Part shown: positions 53,725-62,801 of the stretch, one piece after another
How positions within the stretch are numbered: position 1 is the stretch's first letter
Layout: each line of letters begins with the position of its first letter
Origin: Leisingera sp. M658
GTDB lineage: Bacteria; Pseudomonadota; Alphaproteobacteria; Rhodobacterales; Rhodobacteraceae
Direction: 5' to 3'
Length of the DNA stretch: 64,000 nt
NCBI RefSeq assembly: GCF_025144145.1
Contig: NZ_CP083546.1
Location: forward strand, 1,566,501 to 1,630,500
Position numbers and translations under genes: made by a program
The notes under the pieces: generated by a model
Databases searched by the model: none
Told to the model about the DNA's origin: nothing
Seen by the model: only the letters and a program-made list of their open reading frames with translations

Positions 53725-53748
53725 TTGCTGCGGGTGCATAGTGCGGCA

Positions 53749-54828
53749 ATGCCTTATCAGGACGGTTCCCAGCCCATGCGACGCAAAGCGCGTGCCAGTC
53801 TCAGCAATGCGGCAGGGCGGTTCGATTTGGACCGTTGCCAAGTAGATGATGGCTGGTTGCCAGAACCGGATACGGAGGTGATTCCCACTGAAGTGCGGCA
53901 CGAGACGGCGCGGTCGCTGATCAGTTACAACCGGTCGCCGGATCTGCCGTTTGACCGCTCCATCAACCCTTACCGGGGATGCGAGCATGGTTGCATCTAT
54001 TGTTTTGCGCGGCCCAGCCATGCCTATCTTGGCCTGTCGCCGGGTTTGGATTTTGAGACCCGGCTGGTCGCACGCCCCAATGCGGCCGCGGTGCTGCGAA
54101 ACGAACTGTCGGCGCCGCGTTACAAGGCGGCCGTGCTGGCGCTAGGCACCAATACCGACCCGTATCAGCCGTGCGAGCGGGACCATCGCATCACCCGCAG
54201 CTGCTTGGAGGTTTTGCGGGATTTCAATCATCCTGTGGCGATCGTCACCAAGGGTGCGATGGTGGAGCGGGACCTGGATATCCTGGCGCCGATGGCTGCC
54301 AAAGGGCTTGTGCGGGTGGGGGTTTCCGTTACCACGCTGGACCCGGAACTGTCCCGCCGGATGGAGCCGCGGGCCCCTTTGCCAGCCCGCCGTCTGGCCG
54401 CCATCCGGCGGCTGACGCAGGCGGGGGTGCCGGTGCGGGTGATGACCTCCCCTGTCTTGCCGGGGCTGACCGATCATGAGCTGGAGGCGCTGCTGGCAGC
54501 CGGGGCGGAGGCGGGTGCGGATGCCGCCAGCTGGATCATGCTGCGGCTGCCGCGGGAGGTGTCGGAGCTGTGGCAGGAATGGCTGGGCAAGCACGAGCCT
54601 GGCCGTGCGGCCAAGGTAATGGCGCGGTTGCGGGAAATGCATGGCGGGCGCGACTACGACCCGCGCTGGGGCCACAGAATGCGCGGCGAGGGGCGTTATG
54701 CCGAAATGATTGCGCAGCGGTTTAAGGCAGCCTGCCGGCGGCTGGGGCTGAAGGAGCGGACACCGGATCTGCGATGCGATCTGTTTGCCAGGCCGCCGCA
54801 GCCGGGCGACCAGTTGGCGTTGTTTTGA
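53749..54828 (+). CDS. PA0069-family radical SAM protein
   Basis: A 359-residue radical SAM enzyme of the spore photoproduct lyase-related PA0069/Rv2578c group. The iron-sulfur cysteines are in GCEHGCIYCFARPSH (CxxxCxxC). The N-terminal RRKARASLSNAAGRF and the C-terminal FKAACRRLGLKERTPDLRCD are family-typical. The reaction is unknown. I chose ATG 53749 because the region before it carries a LexA-type box rather than family sequence; an open frame runs back to 53629. It is divergent from the corrinoid protein gene across 224 bases. Confidence 0.88.
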   Translation: MPYQDGSQPMRRKARASLSNAAGRFDLDRCQVDDGWLPEPDTEVIPTEVRHETARSLISYNRSPDLPFDRSINPYRGCEHGCIYCFARPSHAYLGLSPGLDFETRLVARPNAAAVLRNELSAPRYKAAVLALGTNTDPYQPCERDHRITRSCLEVLRDFNHPVAIVTKGAMVERDLDILAPMAAKGLVRVGVSVTTLDPELSRRMEPRAPLPARRLAAIRRLTQAGVPVRVMTSPVLPGLTDHELEALLAAGAEAGADAASWIMLRLPREVSELWQEWLGKHEPGRAAKVMARLREMHGGRDYDPRWGHRMRGEGRYAEMIAQRFKAACRRLGLKERTPDLRCDLFARPPQPGDQLALF

Positions 54829-54900
54829 TCCGCCTTTGATCCTGAGGAGCGGCTTTTTGTGCTAGGCTGTGATCATTCATGATTGAAAGGAAGGTGTGCT

Positions 54901-55179
54901 ATGACTGCTGTCGCAGTGAAGGCACGTGTCACCGGCCGCGTGCAGGGTGTGGCGTTCCGCACCTGGGCCAGGGCAGAGGCGTTGCGCCACGGCCTGTCCG
55001 GCTGGATCCGGAATGAGCCGGACGGGTCGGTGCGGGCGTTGCTGATGGGGCCGGCCGCTGGCGTCGCCGATATGGTGCGCCGGATGGGCCGTGGGCCTGG
55101 CGCCGCCGCGGTGAAGGATGTGCTGACCGAACGGACAGTTCCCGACCCTGAAGTGAGCGGCTTCACAATCGTCCGCTAG
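54901..55179 (+). CDS. acyP: Acylphosphatase
   Basis: A 92-residue enzyme that hydrolyses acyl phosphates. The catalytic arginine and asparagine are in GRVQGVAFRTW and WIRNEPDGSV, and the fold length is complete. GGAAGG precedes ATG 54901. It is on the same strand as the radical SAM gene, 72 bases behind it. Nothing unusual. Confidence 0.93.
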   Translation: MTAVAVKARVTGRVQGVAFRTWARAEALRHGLSGWIRNEPDGSVRALLMGPAAGVADMVRRMGRGPGAAAVKDVLTERTVPDPEVSGFTIVR

Positions 55180-55420
55180 GCCGGTGTGAACAGGCGGCTG
55201 GCGTCCTGTGCTGGGGCTTGCTGCGCAAGTAATACGGGCGGTCGCGCAGATAACATGCGTGTGCAGACAGGACATCCTGAGGGATTGTGAGGCGCGTTGG
55301 AGCCCAAAACAGGCTGAGACATAAGGGCGGGGCGCCGCAGGGCTATTGCGGCGCCGTTATTTTGCATTCCGGTGCTTCCACTGGCCGCGCTATAGTCCGC
55401 GGTGGCGGTGGCCCGAAAGA

Positions 55421-56449
55421 TCAGGCGCGGCGGCGGCGGCGCGTGCGGCGCTCACCGCCTGCGTTTGCGTCTTCACCGGTACCATCGCTGTCGGAGGTGA
55501 AGGGGCCAAGCACTTCGACGATTTTCTCAAGAGCCGGGCGGTCGCCGCGCGGGCGGCTGTCCAGAGCGTCGCGCATTGCGCGCAGATGATCCGGCATGGT
55601 GCCGCAGCAGCCGCCGATGATCCTGGCGCCCGAGTCGCGGGCCATCACTGCGTATTCCCCCATCAGCTCGGGCGTGCCGTCGTAATGGATGTGGCCGTCG
55701 ACATATTTCGGAATACCGGCATTGCCCTTGGAGATGATCGGGCGTTCAGTGCCCTGCGCCGCAAAGCCGAGCACAGTGCGCAGGATGTCCGAGGCACCGG
55801 TGCCGCAATTGGCGCCAAAGGCCAGCGGAGCATTGTCGAATTCCTCCACCAGCTGGGTGAGATCCGCCGAGGTCACACCCATCATGGTCCGCCCTGCGGT
55901 ATCAAAGCTCATGGTGCCGCACCAGGGCATGTCCGCCAGTTTAAAGGCCTCAGCCGCGGCGCGGAATTCTTGCGGTGCCGAAATGGTCTCCAGCCACAAA
56001 ACGTCGGCGCCGCCCTCCTTCAGGGCGTCAGCCTGCTCATGGAACATCTCGACCGCCAGGGCATGGGACATGTCACCGATGGGTTCAAAGATTTCTCCGG
56101 TCGGGCCGACGGAACCGGCCACGGCGATTTTGCGTTCCGCCTTGTCTGCCACCTCGCGGCCCAGTTCGGCAGCAATGCGGTTCAACTCGCGCACGCGGTT
56201 CTGAGCGTCATGCAGTTTCAGCCGCGCGGCAGTGCCGCCGAAGCTGTTGGTCAGGAACAGGTCGCTGCCCGCATCAACCGAGCCCTGGTACAGCGCCAGA
56301 ATTTTCTGCGGTTCGTCCACGTTCCACAGTTCCGGCGCATCGCCGGACTGCAGGCCCATGGCGAACAGATTGGTGCCTGTTGCACCATCCGCCAGCAGGG
56401 CGTCTTTGGTTTCCAGCAACTGTTTGAAAGTGTTTGTCATCGGTTTCAT
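55421..56449 (-). CDS. bmt: Homocysteine S-methyltransferase (betaine--homocysteine type)
   Basis: A 342-residue zinc-dependent methyltransferase: ADGATGTNLFAMG, then GANCGTGASDI and IIGGCCGTMPDHLRAM supplying the three zinc cysteines. It methylates homocysteine to methionine. Annotated homologues are called betaine-homocysteine methyltransferases, but in roseobacters the equivalent works with a corrinoid protein as part of a split methionine synthase; the corrinoid gene lies 1.9 kb away here. The basic tail (GERRTRRRRRA) is unusual. Start 56449 or 56440. The mprF-like gene ends 58 bases upstream, so the two could be cotranscribed. Confidence 0.88.
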   Translation of the reverse strand: MKPMTNTFKQLLETKDALLADGATGTNLFAMGLQSGDAPELWNVDEPQKILALYQGSVDAGSDLFLTNSFGGTAARLKLHDAQNRVRELNRIAAELGREVADKAERKIAVAGSVGPTGEIFEPIGDMSHALAVEMFHEQADALKEGGADVLWLETISAPQEFRAAAEAFKLADMPWCGTMSFDTAGRTMMGVTSADLTQLVEEFDNAPLAFGANCGTGASDILRTVLGFAAQGTERPIISKGNAGIPKYVDGHIHYDGTPELMGEYAVMARDSGARIIGGCCGTMPDHLRAMRDALDSRPRGDRPALEKIVEVLGPFTSDSDGTGEDANAGGERRTRRRRRA

Positions 56450-56507
56450 CCCGTGTCAGCAGGCCGCCCGGGCGGGCTGGGCGGTAAATCGGTCTGTGTC
56501 CCCTGTC

Positions 56508-58397
56508 TCATGCCGGGCGGGCAAGGGCAATTTCATTTTCTTCATCTTCATTATGAGCGGGCGCTGCGGCGGCTGCGGGCTGCACGGCGGGCGGGCGGTG
56601 CACCAGGCGCAGCAGCTCGCCGATGCAAAGCGCCATCTGCAGCCAGCTGGGGGCTGCCATATAGCGCGGCTCCCACCTTGGCGCAAAGCTGGCCTTGAAC
56701 CGGCGCAGGCCCCGGTCCACGCCCTTGGCCAGGCGGTGACCGGGCACGGCTGCCAGCGACAAGCGCGGGATACTTTCGGCTGCGGCGGCAGCTATGCCGG
56801 CCCGCACCAGCGCATGGCCGGTCCCGTCCGGAACATCAGGGCGCATCCGGATCAGATCCAGGCACCATTCGCGGGCGGATGTGTGAAAGCTGGCAAAGCC
56901 GATCAGCTGCCCGTCCCGGAACGCCAGGATCACCTCCTGGGCGGCCAGATAGCCAGGTTCAAACCGGCCCATCGTGGTGCCATAGGCGGCGCCATGGGCC
57001 GATTGCCAGGCTGCATCGGCGTCCCGCATCTGATCAAAGGGCAGCCGGGCCGCGGCGCGGCAGACCTCAATGCCTGCTTTCTCCGCATGACGCAGTTTGC
57101 GGCGCAACTGGCGGCAGGAGGAACCGCCCTCGGAAAACTCAAGCGGGTTTAAAACCGCGTCTTCGGCGATCAGCAGGACGCGCCAGCCGGACTTGCGGGC
57201 GTGCAGCGCACTGCGCCCGCTGCATTTGTAATAGCAGGCGGCGGCGTTGCGGGTTTGGGCATGGCGGGCCAGCGGAGCAAAGGTTTCGGCTGCAAGGCCC
57301 GACAGTGGATCAAACAGCGCAATCGATGCCTGCGGGCTGTCCAGCATCGCAATCCGGTTCAGGCCAAACATCTGCACATGGCCGCCGTTCTGCCGGATAA
57401 TCCCGGTTTCAGAGCATGCCCTGCTGCCGGGCAGGGCGGCTGGCGGCAGGCTGCGGCTGCCCAGCAGGTCTGTATCGCCGGCGGCTGCAGCCCTTGCCGG
57501 CAGCAGTCCGGGATAGATCATCAGCAAGGCGGCCAGAACCGCCGGCACTGCATAATAGACCAGACGGAAGGCCAGCAGCCCGGCGATCAGACTGTGGTCG
57601 GGGACCGCAGGCAGCAGCGCGCAAAGCGCCAGTTCAAACGGGCCGGCCCCGCCGGGGGCTGAAGACACAACTGCAAACCCCAGCGCAATCGCATAGGCCG
57701 TAAGCAGCTGCGCCCAGGATGTTTCAATTCCGCCCGGCAGCAGCAGCCACAACGCTGTGCCGGCGGCGGCGACGTCGACGGCCGCCCAGAACCCCAAAGC
57801 GGCCATTGCGGTCAACGAGGGCCAGCGCAGCCGCAGCCGGAACAGCGGTGTTTGCGGATGCAGAAAGCTGAAGACCGATACGCTGGCGGCGGCGGCCAGG
57901 ATCACACCGCCAGCCCAGGCCAGGCCCGGCGACGGCGGTGCCAGGATCAGCGCGGCACCGCAGATTACCGAAAGTGCTGCCAAAAATGTGACAGCCACCA
58001 ATGCTGTGAGCTGGCCAGCCTGCAGCGGCGACAGGCCGGGCAGCAAGCGCCAGCGGGCATAGCTGCCGGTGATCAGGCCAAACCCGGCAGTCTGCGAAAA
58101 AGCGATGGCGGCCATGCCTGCGCGCCGCGCTGCAGGACCATCCAAACCGGTGCCAAGATGGCGGTGGGCCACGGAATCATAACGTCCCAGCGCCCAAAAG
58201 CTGAGGCCGGTGGCCAATACGGCGGCCCCCCACTTCCAGGCGGGCAAACTGCCCAGGATGGCACCAAGCTCCCGCATCGGCGGCAATTCGGTCTGTGTTT
58301 GCAGCAGCCAAAGACAGCCCCCCATCACCAGAAAAGGCAGGGTCAGCCGGATCAGCCGCGCAGCCGGCCTGGGGGCGGTGGATTTTGAAAACAGCAT
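56508..58397 (-). CDS. Short MprF-like membrane protein (flippase-type domain plus DUF2156 aminoacyltransferase domain)
   Basis: A 629-residue protein. The N-terminal half has about eight membrane helices with the UPF0104/LPG synthase pattern (SQTAGFGLITGSYARWRLLP, SSAPGGAGPFELALCALLP). The C-terminal half (about 335-610) is the DUF2156 GNAT-like aminoacyl-phosphatidylglycerol synthase domain (YYKCSGRSALHARKSGWRVL, FASFHTSAREWCLDLIRMRP). MprF adds lysine or alanine to phosphatidylglycerol, lowering membrane charge. Full MprF has about 14 helices and some 840 residues, so this is a compact version. Start 58397 (MLFSKSTAPRP) chosen; an ATG at 58421 is possible. Confidence 0.82.
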   Translation of the reverse strand: MLFSKSTAPRPAARLIRLTLPFLVMGGCLWLLQTQTELPPMRELGAILGSLPAWKWGAAVLATGLSFWALGRYDSVAHRHLGTGLDGPAARRAGMAAIAFSQTAGFGLITGSYARWRLLPGLSPLQAGQLTALVAVTFLAALSVICGAALILAPPSPGLAWAGGVILAAAASVSVFSFLHPQTPLFRLRLRWPSLTAMAALGFWAAVDVAAAGTALWLLLPGGIETSWAQLLTAYAIALGFAVVSSAPGGAGPFELALCALLPAVPDHSLIAGLLAFRLVYYAVPAVLAALLMIYPGLLPARAAAAGDTDLLGSRSLPPAALPGSRACSETGIIRQNGGHVQMFGLNRIAMLDSPQASIALFDPLSGLAAETFAPLARHAQTRNAAACYYKCSGRSALHARKSGWRVLLIAEDAVLNPLEFSEGGSSCRQLRRKLRHAEKAGIEVCRAAARLPFDQMRDADAAWQSAHGAAYGTTMGRFEPGYLAAQEVILAFRDGQLIGFASFHTSAREWCLDLIRMRPDVPDGTGHALVRAGIAAAAAESIPRLSLAAVPGHRLAKGVDRGLRRFKASFAPRWEPRYMAAPSWLQMALCIGELLRLVHRPPAVQPAAAAAPAHNEDEENEIALARPA

Positions 58398-58626
58398 GGC
58401 AATCCTTGGAAGGCAGCGCAAAAGGCCCTTGGCTGCCAGTGTACCGGGTGCTGTTTGCAGATCAGTTAACCGCTAAAACTGCGCTGATTACCGTAGTGGC
58501 CTTCCCTATCATTGGATAGGCAAGGCAGGCAGGGTGTTGCGGCAGCCGCATGGTGACGCTGCCGGCGGGCTCCGTGCCGGGAAGCGGCGGAAGGCGCCGG
58601 GCCGGACTGGCGGTCCGGCCGGGTGA

Positions 58627-58944
58627 TCAGCTGGCTTCGCTCAGAATTTCTGCCTGCGCCTGCGGCATCAGTTCCTGCAGTTTGCCGCGGATCTGTGTTT
58701 CGCTTGCCTGAGAGCCGAGGTCGCCTGACAGCTTGCGCACGATATCCTCATGGCCGGCTTCCTCAAGATCAGCAGCAACGACGGACTGGGCGTAATCGGC
58801 GGCAGATGAGCCGCTTTTCCCCAGCAGCTCTGCCGCCCAAAGGCCGACCAGCTTGTTGCGCCGCGCACGGGCTTTGAACTGCATTTCCTCATCATGCGCG
58901 AATTTGGCCTCAAACGCCTGTTCGCGTTCGTCAAATGTAGTCAT
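58627..58944 (-). CDS. ATP synthase inhibitor zeta subunit (DUF1476)
   Basis: A 105-residue alpha-helical protein matching the alphaproteobacterial F1-ATPase inhibitor zeta subunit: an inhibitory N-terminal stretch (FDEREQAFEAKFAHDEEMQF, KARARRNKLVGLWAAE) and a helical bundle. It blocks ATP hydrolysis by F1 in relatives such as Paracoccus. GGAT precedes the ATG. It is divergent from purC across 260 bases (58945-59204), in which no gene is seen. Confidence 0.88.
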   Translation of the reverse strand: MTTFDEREQAFEAKFAHDEEMQFKARARRNKLVGLWAAELLGKSGSSAADYAQSVVAADLEEAGHEDIVRKLSGDLGSQASETQIRGKLQELMPQAQAEILSEAS

Positions 58945-59204
58945 GACTGATCCTCATTAACCGTTTGCACCTAGCTAATGATAGGAGCATGATCCCTGCC
59001 GAGGGCAAGAAAAAACTGTTCTTGATAAAGCCTTTGTGCCCGGCGCAAGGCGGGTGGGCTGCCGCGGGCGGCGGCTGCCGCTTACCGGGGCTGCAGCTGC
59101 AGGGGCGCGATCCCGTGCAGCAAGCTTGCGGCTGAAGCCCCCTTGCACTATGAGGGCGGCACATCGCAGGGCCGGATTCCCGGCATTGACCCGAAAGGCT
59201 CCCA

Positions 59205-59966
59205 ATGGCGCGTCGCAAGAAAATCTATGAAGGCAAGGCCAAAACACTGTATGAAGGTCCCGAGCCGGGCACCATCGTGCAGTATTTCAAAGATGATGCC
59301 ACCGCCTTTAATGCTGAAAAGCACGACGTGATCGAGGGCAAGGGTGTTCTGAATAACATTCTGAGCGAGTTTTTCATGCTGGGCCTGGGGCAGATCGGTG
59401 TGCCGACCCATTTCCTGAAGCGTTTGAATATGCGCGAGCAGCTGGTGCGCAGCTGCGAGATCATTCCGCTGGAAGTGATTGTGCGCAATTATGCTGCAGG
59501 CTCGATCTCCAAGCGCCTCGGGATTGACGAGGGCACCCAGCTGCCGCGCCCGATTGTGGAATACTGCTATAAGGACGACGCCCTGGGCGATCCGCTGGTC
59601 ACCGAAGAGCATATCGCCGCCTTTGGCTGGGCCAGCCAGCAGGACATGGACGACGTCCTGAGCCTGGCGCTGCGGGTGAATGACTTTCTGTCCGGCGTGT
59701 TCCTTGCCGTGGGCATCCGTCTGGTGGATTTCAAGATCGAGATCGGCCGCGTCTATGAGGGCGACTTCCAGCGTCTGGTGATCGCCGACGAGATCAGCCC
59801 GGACAGCTGCCGCCTGTGGGACGTGAAGACAGGCCAGAAGCTGGACAAGGACGTGTTCCGCCGCGACCTGGGCAGTCTGACCGATGCCTACAGCGAAGTG
59901 GCGCGCCGCCTGGGCGTGATGCCGAACAACCCGCCGGCGCCGGGCAAGCCGACGCTGGTCAACTAA
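59205..59966 (+). CDS. purC: Phosphoribosylaminoimidazole-succinocarboxamide synthase
   Basis: A 253-residue SAICAR synthetase, the seventh step of IMP synthesis. Conserved parts are [46 protein letters not shown] and the closing [12 protein letters not shown]. Full length. It heads the purC-purS-purQ run. Confidence 0.97.
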   Translation: MARRKKIYEGKAKTLYEGPEPGTIVQYFKDDATAFNAEKHDVIEGKGVLNNILSEFFMLGLGQIGVPTHFLKRLNMREQLVRSCEIIPLEVIVRNYAAGSISKRLGIDEGTQLPRPIVEYCYKDDALGDPLVTEEHIAAFGWASQQDMDDVLSLALRVNDFLSGVFLAVGIRLVDFKIEIGRVYEGDFQRLVIADEISPDSCRLWDVKTGQKLDKDVFRRDLGSLTDAYSEVARRLGVMPNNPPAPGKPTLVN

Positions 59967-59972
59967 GACGGT

Positions 59973-60020
59973 CCCGCCCTGCGGACAGGGCGGGATTTTG
60001 AGTATTTTTGCAAAGAAGAA
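59973..60020 (+). repeat. Hairpin plus GAGTATTT intergenic motif, copy 5
   Basis: CCCGCCCTGcggaCAGGGCGGG at 59973-59994 followed by ATTTTGAGTATTTTTGCAAA and GAAGAAG. It lies inside the pur run, between purC and purS, so here it cannot be a complete terminator. Confidence 0.55.
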
Positions 60021-60062
60021 GCCTGGATGGGGCTTCGCCACCGAAACCTGAGGGATGATGCA

Positions 60063-60293
60063 ATGAAGGCACGGGTGCATGTGATGCTGAAGAACGGGGT
60101 TCTGGATCCGCAGGGCGAGGCGGTGCGCCACGCGCTGGGGGCCCTGGGCTTTGACAAGGTTGAAGGTGTGCGGCAGGGCAAGGTGATCGATCTGGATCTG
60201 GCAGACGGCGCCACCGAGGCAGACGTGACCGCAATGTGCGAAAAGCTGCTGGCCAACACCGTGATCGAATCCTACAGCATCGAGCTGCAGTGA
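60063..60293 (+). CDS. purS: Phosphoribosylformylglycinamidine synthase subunit PurS
   Basis: A 76-residue small subunit that joins PurQ and PurL into the FGAM synthase complex. The pattern [31 protein letters not shown] and [11 protein letters not shown] is typical. The ATG at 60063 is set by family length. It overlaps purQ by one base (TGATG). Confidence 0.95.
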   Translation: MKARVHVMLKNGVLDPQGEAVRHALGALGFDKVEGVRQGKVIDLDLADGATEADVTAMCEKLLANTVIESYSIELQ

Positions 60294-60961
60294 TGAAGGC
60301 GGCGGTAGTAGTCTTCCCGGGTTCAAACTGTGATCGCGATTTGGCGGTGGCGTTTGAGCAGGCTGGTTTCGACGTGTCGATGGTCTGGCACAAGGACAGC
60401 GCGCTGCCGGAAGGCGTCGATATCGTTGGTGTTCCTGGCGGTTTCTCCTACGGCGACTACCTGCGCTGCGGTGCTATCGCGGCGCAATCGCCGATCTGCA
60501 AGGCTGTGGTCGCGCACGCAGACCGCGGCGGCTATGCCATCGGCGTCTGCAACGGATTCCAGATCCTGACCGAAACCGGCGTGCTGCCGGGCGCATTGCT
60601 GCGCAACGCAGGTTTGAAATACATCTGCCGCACCGTGGACCTGAAGGTGGCGACGTCTGAGAGCGTCTTTACCCAAGGGTACAGTGCAGGCGATGTGATC
60701 GGTGTGCCGATTGCCCACCATGATGGCAATTATTTTGCCGATGCAGAGACCGTCAAGGCGCTGCAGGACCAGGACCGGGTGGCCTTCACCTATGCAGACA
60801 ACCCCAATGGTTCGGTTGCTGATATTGCCGGTATCCTGTCGGACAACCGCCGCGTGCTTGGCATGATGCCGCACCCGGAACGGGCCGCGGATGAAGGGCA
60901 CGGCGGCACCGATGGCACGGCAGTCTTCCGCGCATTGGCGGGCATGGTCACTGCGGCGTGA
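60293..60961 (+). CDS. purQ: Phosphoribosylformylglycinamidine synthase subunit PurQ
   Basis: A 222-residue glutaminase subunit that supplies ammonia to PurL. The nucleophile cysteine is in [11 protein letters not shown], the oxyanion part in [14 protein letters not shown], and the His/Glu pair in MMPHPERA. It starts in the purS stop. purL is not in the window. Confidence 0.97.
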   Translation: MKAAVVVFPGSNCDRDLAVAFEQAGFDVSMVWHKDSALPEGVDIVGVPGGFSYGDYLRCGAIAAQSPICKAVVAHADRGGYAIGVCNGFQILTETGVLPGALLRNAGLKYICRTVDLKVATSESVFTQGYSAGDVIGVPIAHHDGNYFADAETVKALQDQDRVAFTYADNPNGSVADIAGILSDNRRVLGMMPHPERAADEGHGGTDGTAVFRALAGMVTAA

Positions 60962-60997
60962 CTTGAGGATGCGGGGCGGCCGCAATAGGTATAGTTT

Positions 60998-62770
60998 ATG
61001 ACCGCCCCGCGCTTTGATGTGACCAAACCCAAGCGGAAGACCGGCTCGCGCACGATTTCGTGGCGCGCGCGGCTGTCGCTTGTGCTGTTCATGCTGGTGG
61101 CGGCTGTCACCGTGTGGACCACAAACCGGGCGCTGACCCACCGTTTTACCGAAAGCACCCGCAACCGGGCCGAACTGCGGCTGGCGCTGTATTCGGGCAA
61201 CTTGCTGAGCGAGCTGCGCCAGCATGCGATTGTGCCGCAGCTGCTGGCGCGCGACCAGACGCTGATTTCGGCACTGCAATCCAATGACTTTTCCCTGTCC
61301 ACCCAGCGGCTGATCTCTTTTGTGGATGAGATCGGCGCGGCCTCGATCATGCTGCTGGCGCAGGATGGCCGCACGGTGGCCGCAACCGACCGCAACCGGC
61401 TGGGCGAGACCCATCGCAATGCTGCCTATTTTGTCGATGCGATCCGGGCCAAGTCGACAGTCTTTTCGGTGATCCCGCGGGAAGTGGGCGGCTACCGTTT
61501 CACCTATTCACGGCGAATGATCGATGCGACCGGCGTCCTGGGCGCGATTGTCGTCGAGGTGGACCTGCAGAAGTTCGAACGGGCCTGGGCCGGGATTTCC
61601 GATGCAGTTCTGGTCACCGACAGCACCGGCAATATCATCCTGGCCACCGAGGCCCGTTGGCGCGGGCTGCAGGAAGGCGATGCGCTGACCCTGCAGACGC
61701 CCGAGGGCGCCATTCAGCGGGCGATCCGGGCCACCACCGACTGGACCGCGCTGCCGCCGGACGCTTACCTGCAGGGCGAGGCTGTGATGCGGCTGGAAAC
61801 CCGGGTGCCGTTCCAGGGCTGGCGGATGGCGTCCTTCACCACTTATTCCTCGGTTCGTGAGCGGGTTAACGCGGTGCTGGCGCTGGAAATTATGGGATTC
61901 GCCATCCTGCTGGCGCTGGCGTTTTATGCGCTGAGCCGGAAAACCGCGCTGCGCATGGCCTTGTTCCAGCGCGAGTCGGCAGAGCTTCGCGTATTGAATG
62001 CGCGCCTCCAGCGGGAAATTGCCGAGCGCGAACGGATGCAAAAGACCCTGGCCGTGGCGGAACAGAGCCTGGCGCAAAGCTCGAAACTGGCCGCCTTGGG
62101 GGAGATGTCGGCTGCCGTCAGCCATGAGCTGAACCAGCCGCTGGCGGCGATGAAAACCTATCTGGCCGGCGCCCGTCTGCTGCTTAACCGCAACCGTCCG
62201 GATGAGGCGCTGGCCTCCTTTGGCCGGATCGATGATCTGATTGAGCGGATGGGGGCAATCACCCGGCAGCTGAAATCCTATGCGCGCAAGGGCGGCGATA
62301 CGTTCAGCCCTGTAAACGTGGGCGATGCGCTGGCCTCCAGCCTGTCGATGATGGAACCGCAGCTGCGTCAGCGGCATGTGAAAATCACCCGGATTTTGCC
62401 CGAAGAACCTGTTATGGTGATGGGTGACCGGATGCGGCTGGAACAGGTCATGGTCAACCTCTTGCGCAACGCGCTGGACGCCACCAAATCAGTGGCCGAC
62501 CCGGAGGTGGAAATCCTGCTGGCGGCGGGCGAGACGGCAACCCTGTCGGTGCGCGACAACGGGGTGGGGATCAACGACTTCGATGAATTGTTCGAGCCGT
62601 TCTACACCACCAAGCAGCCCGGCGACGGGGTTGGTTTGGGTCTTGCCATCTCCTCGGGGATCGTCAACGACCTAGGGGGACGGCTGACCGCCCGCAACGG
62701 CCAGAACGGCGGCGCGGTCTTTGAGATGCAATTGCCGGTCCTGGTGGACGGCATCGAGGCTGCGGAATGA
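60998..62770 (+). CDS. dctB: DctB-type C4-dicarboxylate sensor histidine kinase
   Basis: A 590-residue inner-membrane kinase: helix at about 25-44, a double-PAS-like periplasmic sensor to about 285 that in DctB binds succinate and related acids, a second helix at about 290-312, a coiled coil, HisKA with histidine 376 in SAAVSHELNQPLAAMKTYL, and an ATPase domain with NLLRNALDA, DNGVGI and GVGLGLAISSG. It is followed 31 bases later by its regulator gene. The dicarboxylate transporter genes are not seen in the window. Confidence 0.9.
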   Translation: MTAPRFDVTKPKRKTGSRTISWRARLSLVLFMLVAAVTVWTTNRALTHRFTESTRNRAELRLALYSGNLLSELRQHAIVPQLLARDQTLISALQSNDFSLSTQRLISFVDEIGAASIMLLAQDGRTVAATDRNRLGETHRNAAYFVDAIRAKSTVFSVIPREVGGYRFTYSRRMIDATGVLGAIVVEVDLQKFERAWAGISDAVLVTDSTGNIILATEARWRGLQEGDALTLQTPEGAIQRAIRATTDWTALPPDAYLQGEAVMRLETRVPFQGWRMASFTTYSSVRERVNAVLALEIMGFAILLALAFYALSRKTALRMALFQRESAELRVLNARLQREIAERERMQKTLAVAEQSLAQSSKLAALGEMSAAVSHELNQPLAAMKTYLAGARLLLNRNRPDEALASFGRIDDLIERMGAITRQLKSYARKGGDTFSPVNVGDALASSLSMMEPQLRQRHVKITRILPEEPVMVMGDRMRLEQVMVNLLRNALDATKSVADPEVEILLAAGETATLSVRDNGVGINDFDELFEPFYTTKQPGDGVGLGLAISSGIVNDLGGRLTARNGQNGGAVFEMQLPVLVDGIEAAE

Positions 62771-62801
62771 GGCAGCCCCTGAAGATTAGGAGAGAACGCG
62801 C

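Noticed and set aside
53629-53748. N-terminal extension of the radical SAM protein
   Set aside because: The frame is open, but the encoded 40 residues are hydrophobic and not family-like, and the LexA-type box lies within it, so a start at 53749 is more likely.
53531-53748. Possible cobalamin or SAM riboswitch upstream of the corrinoid gene
   Set aside because: The gap was read for a B12 box or SAM-II-like core. None was recognised.
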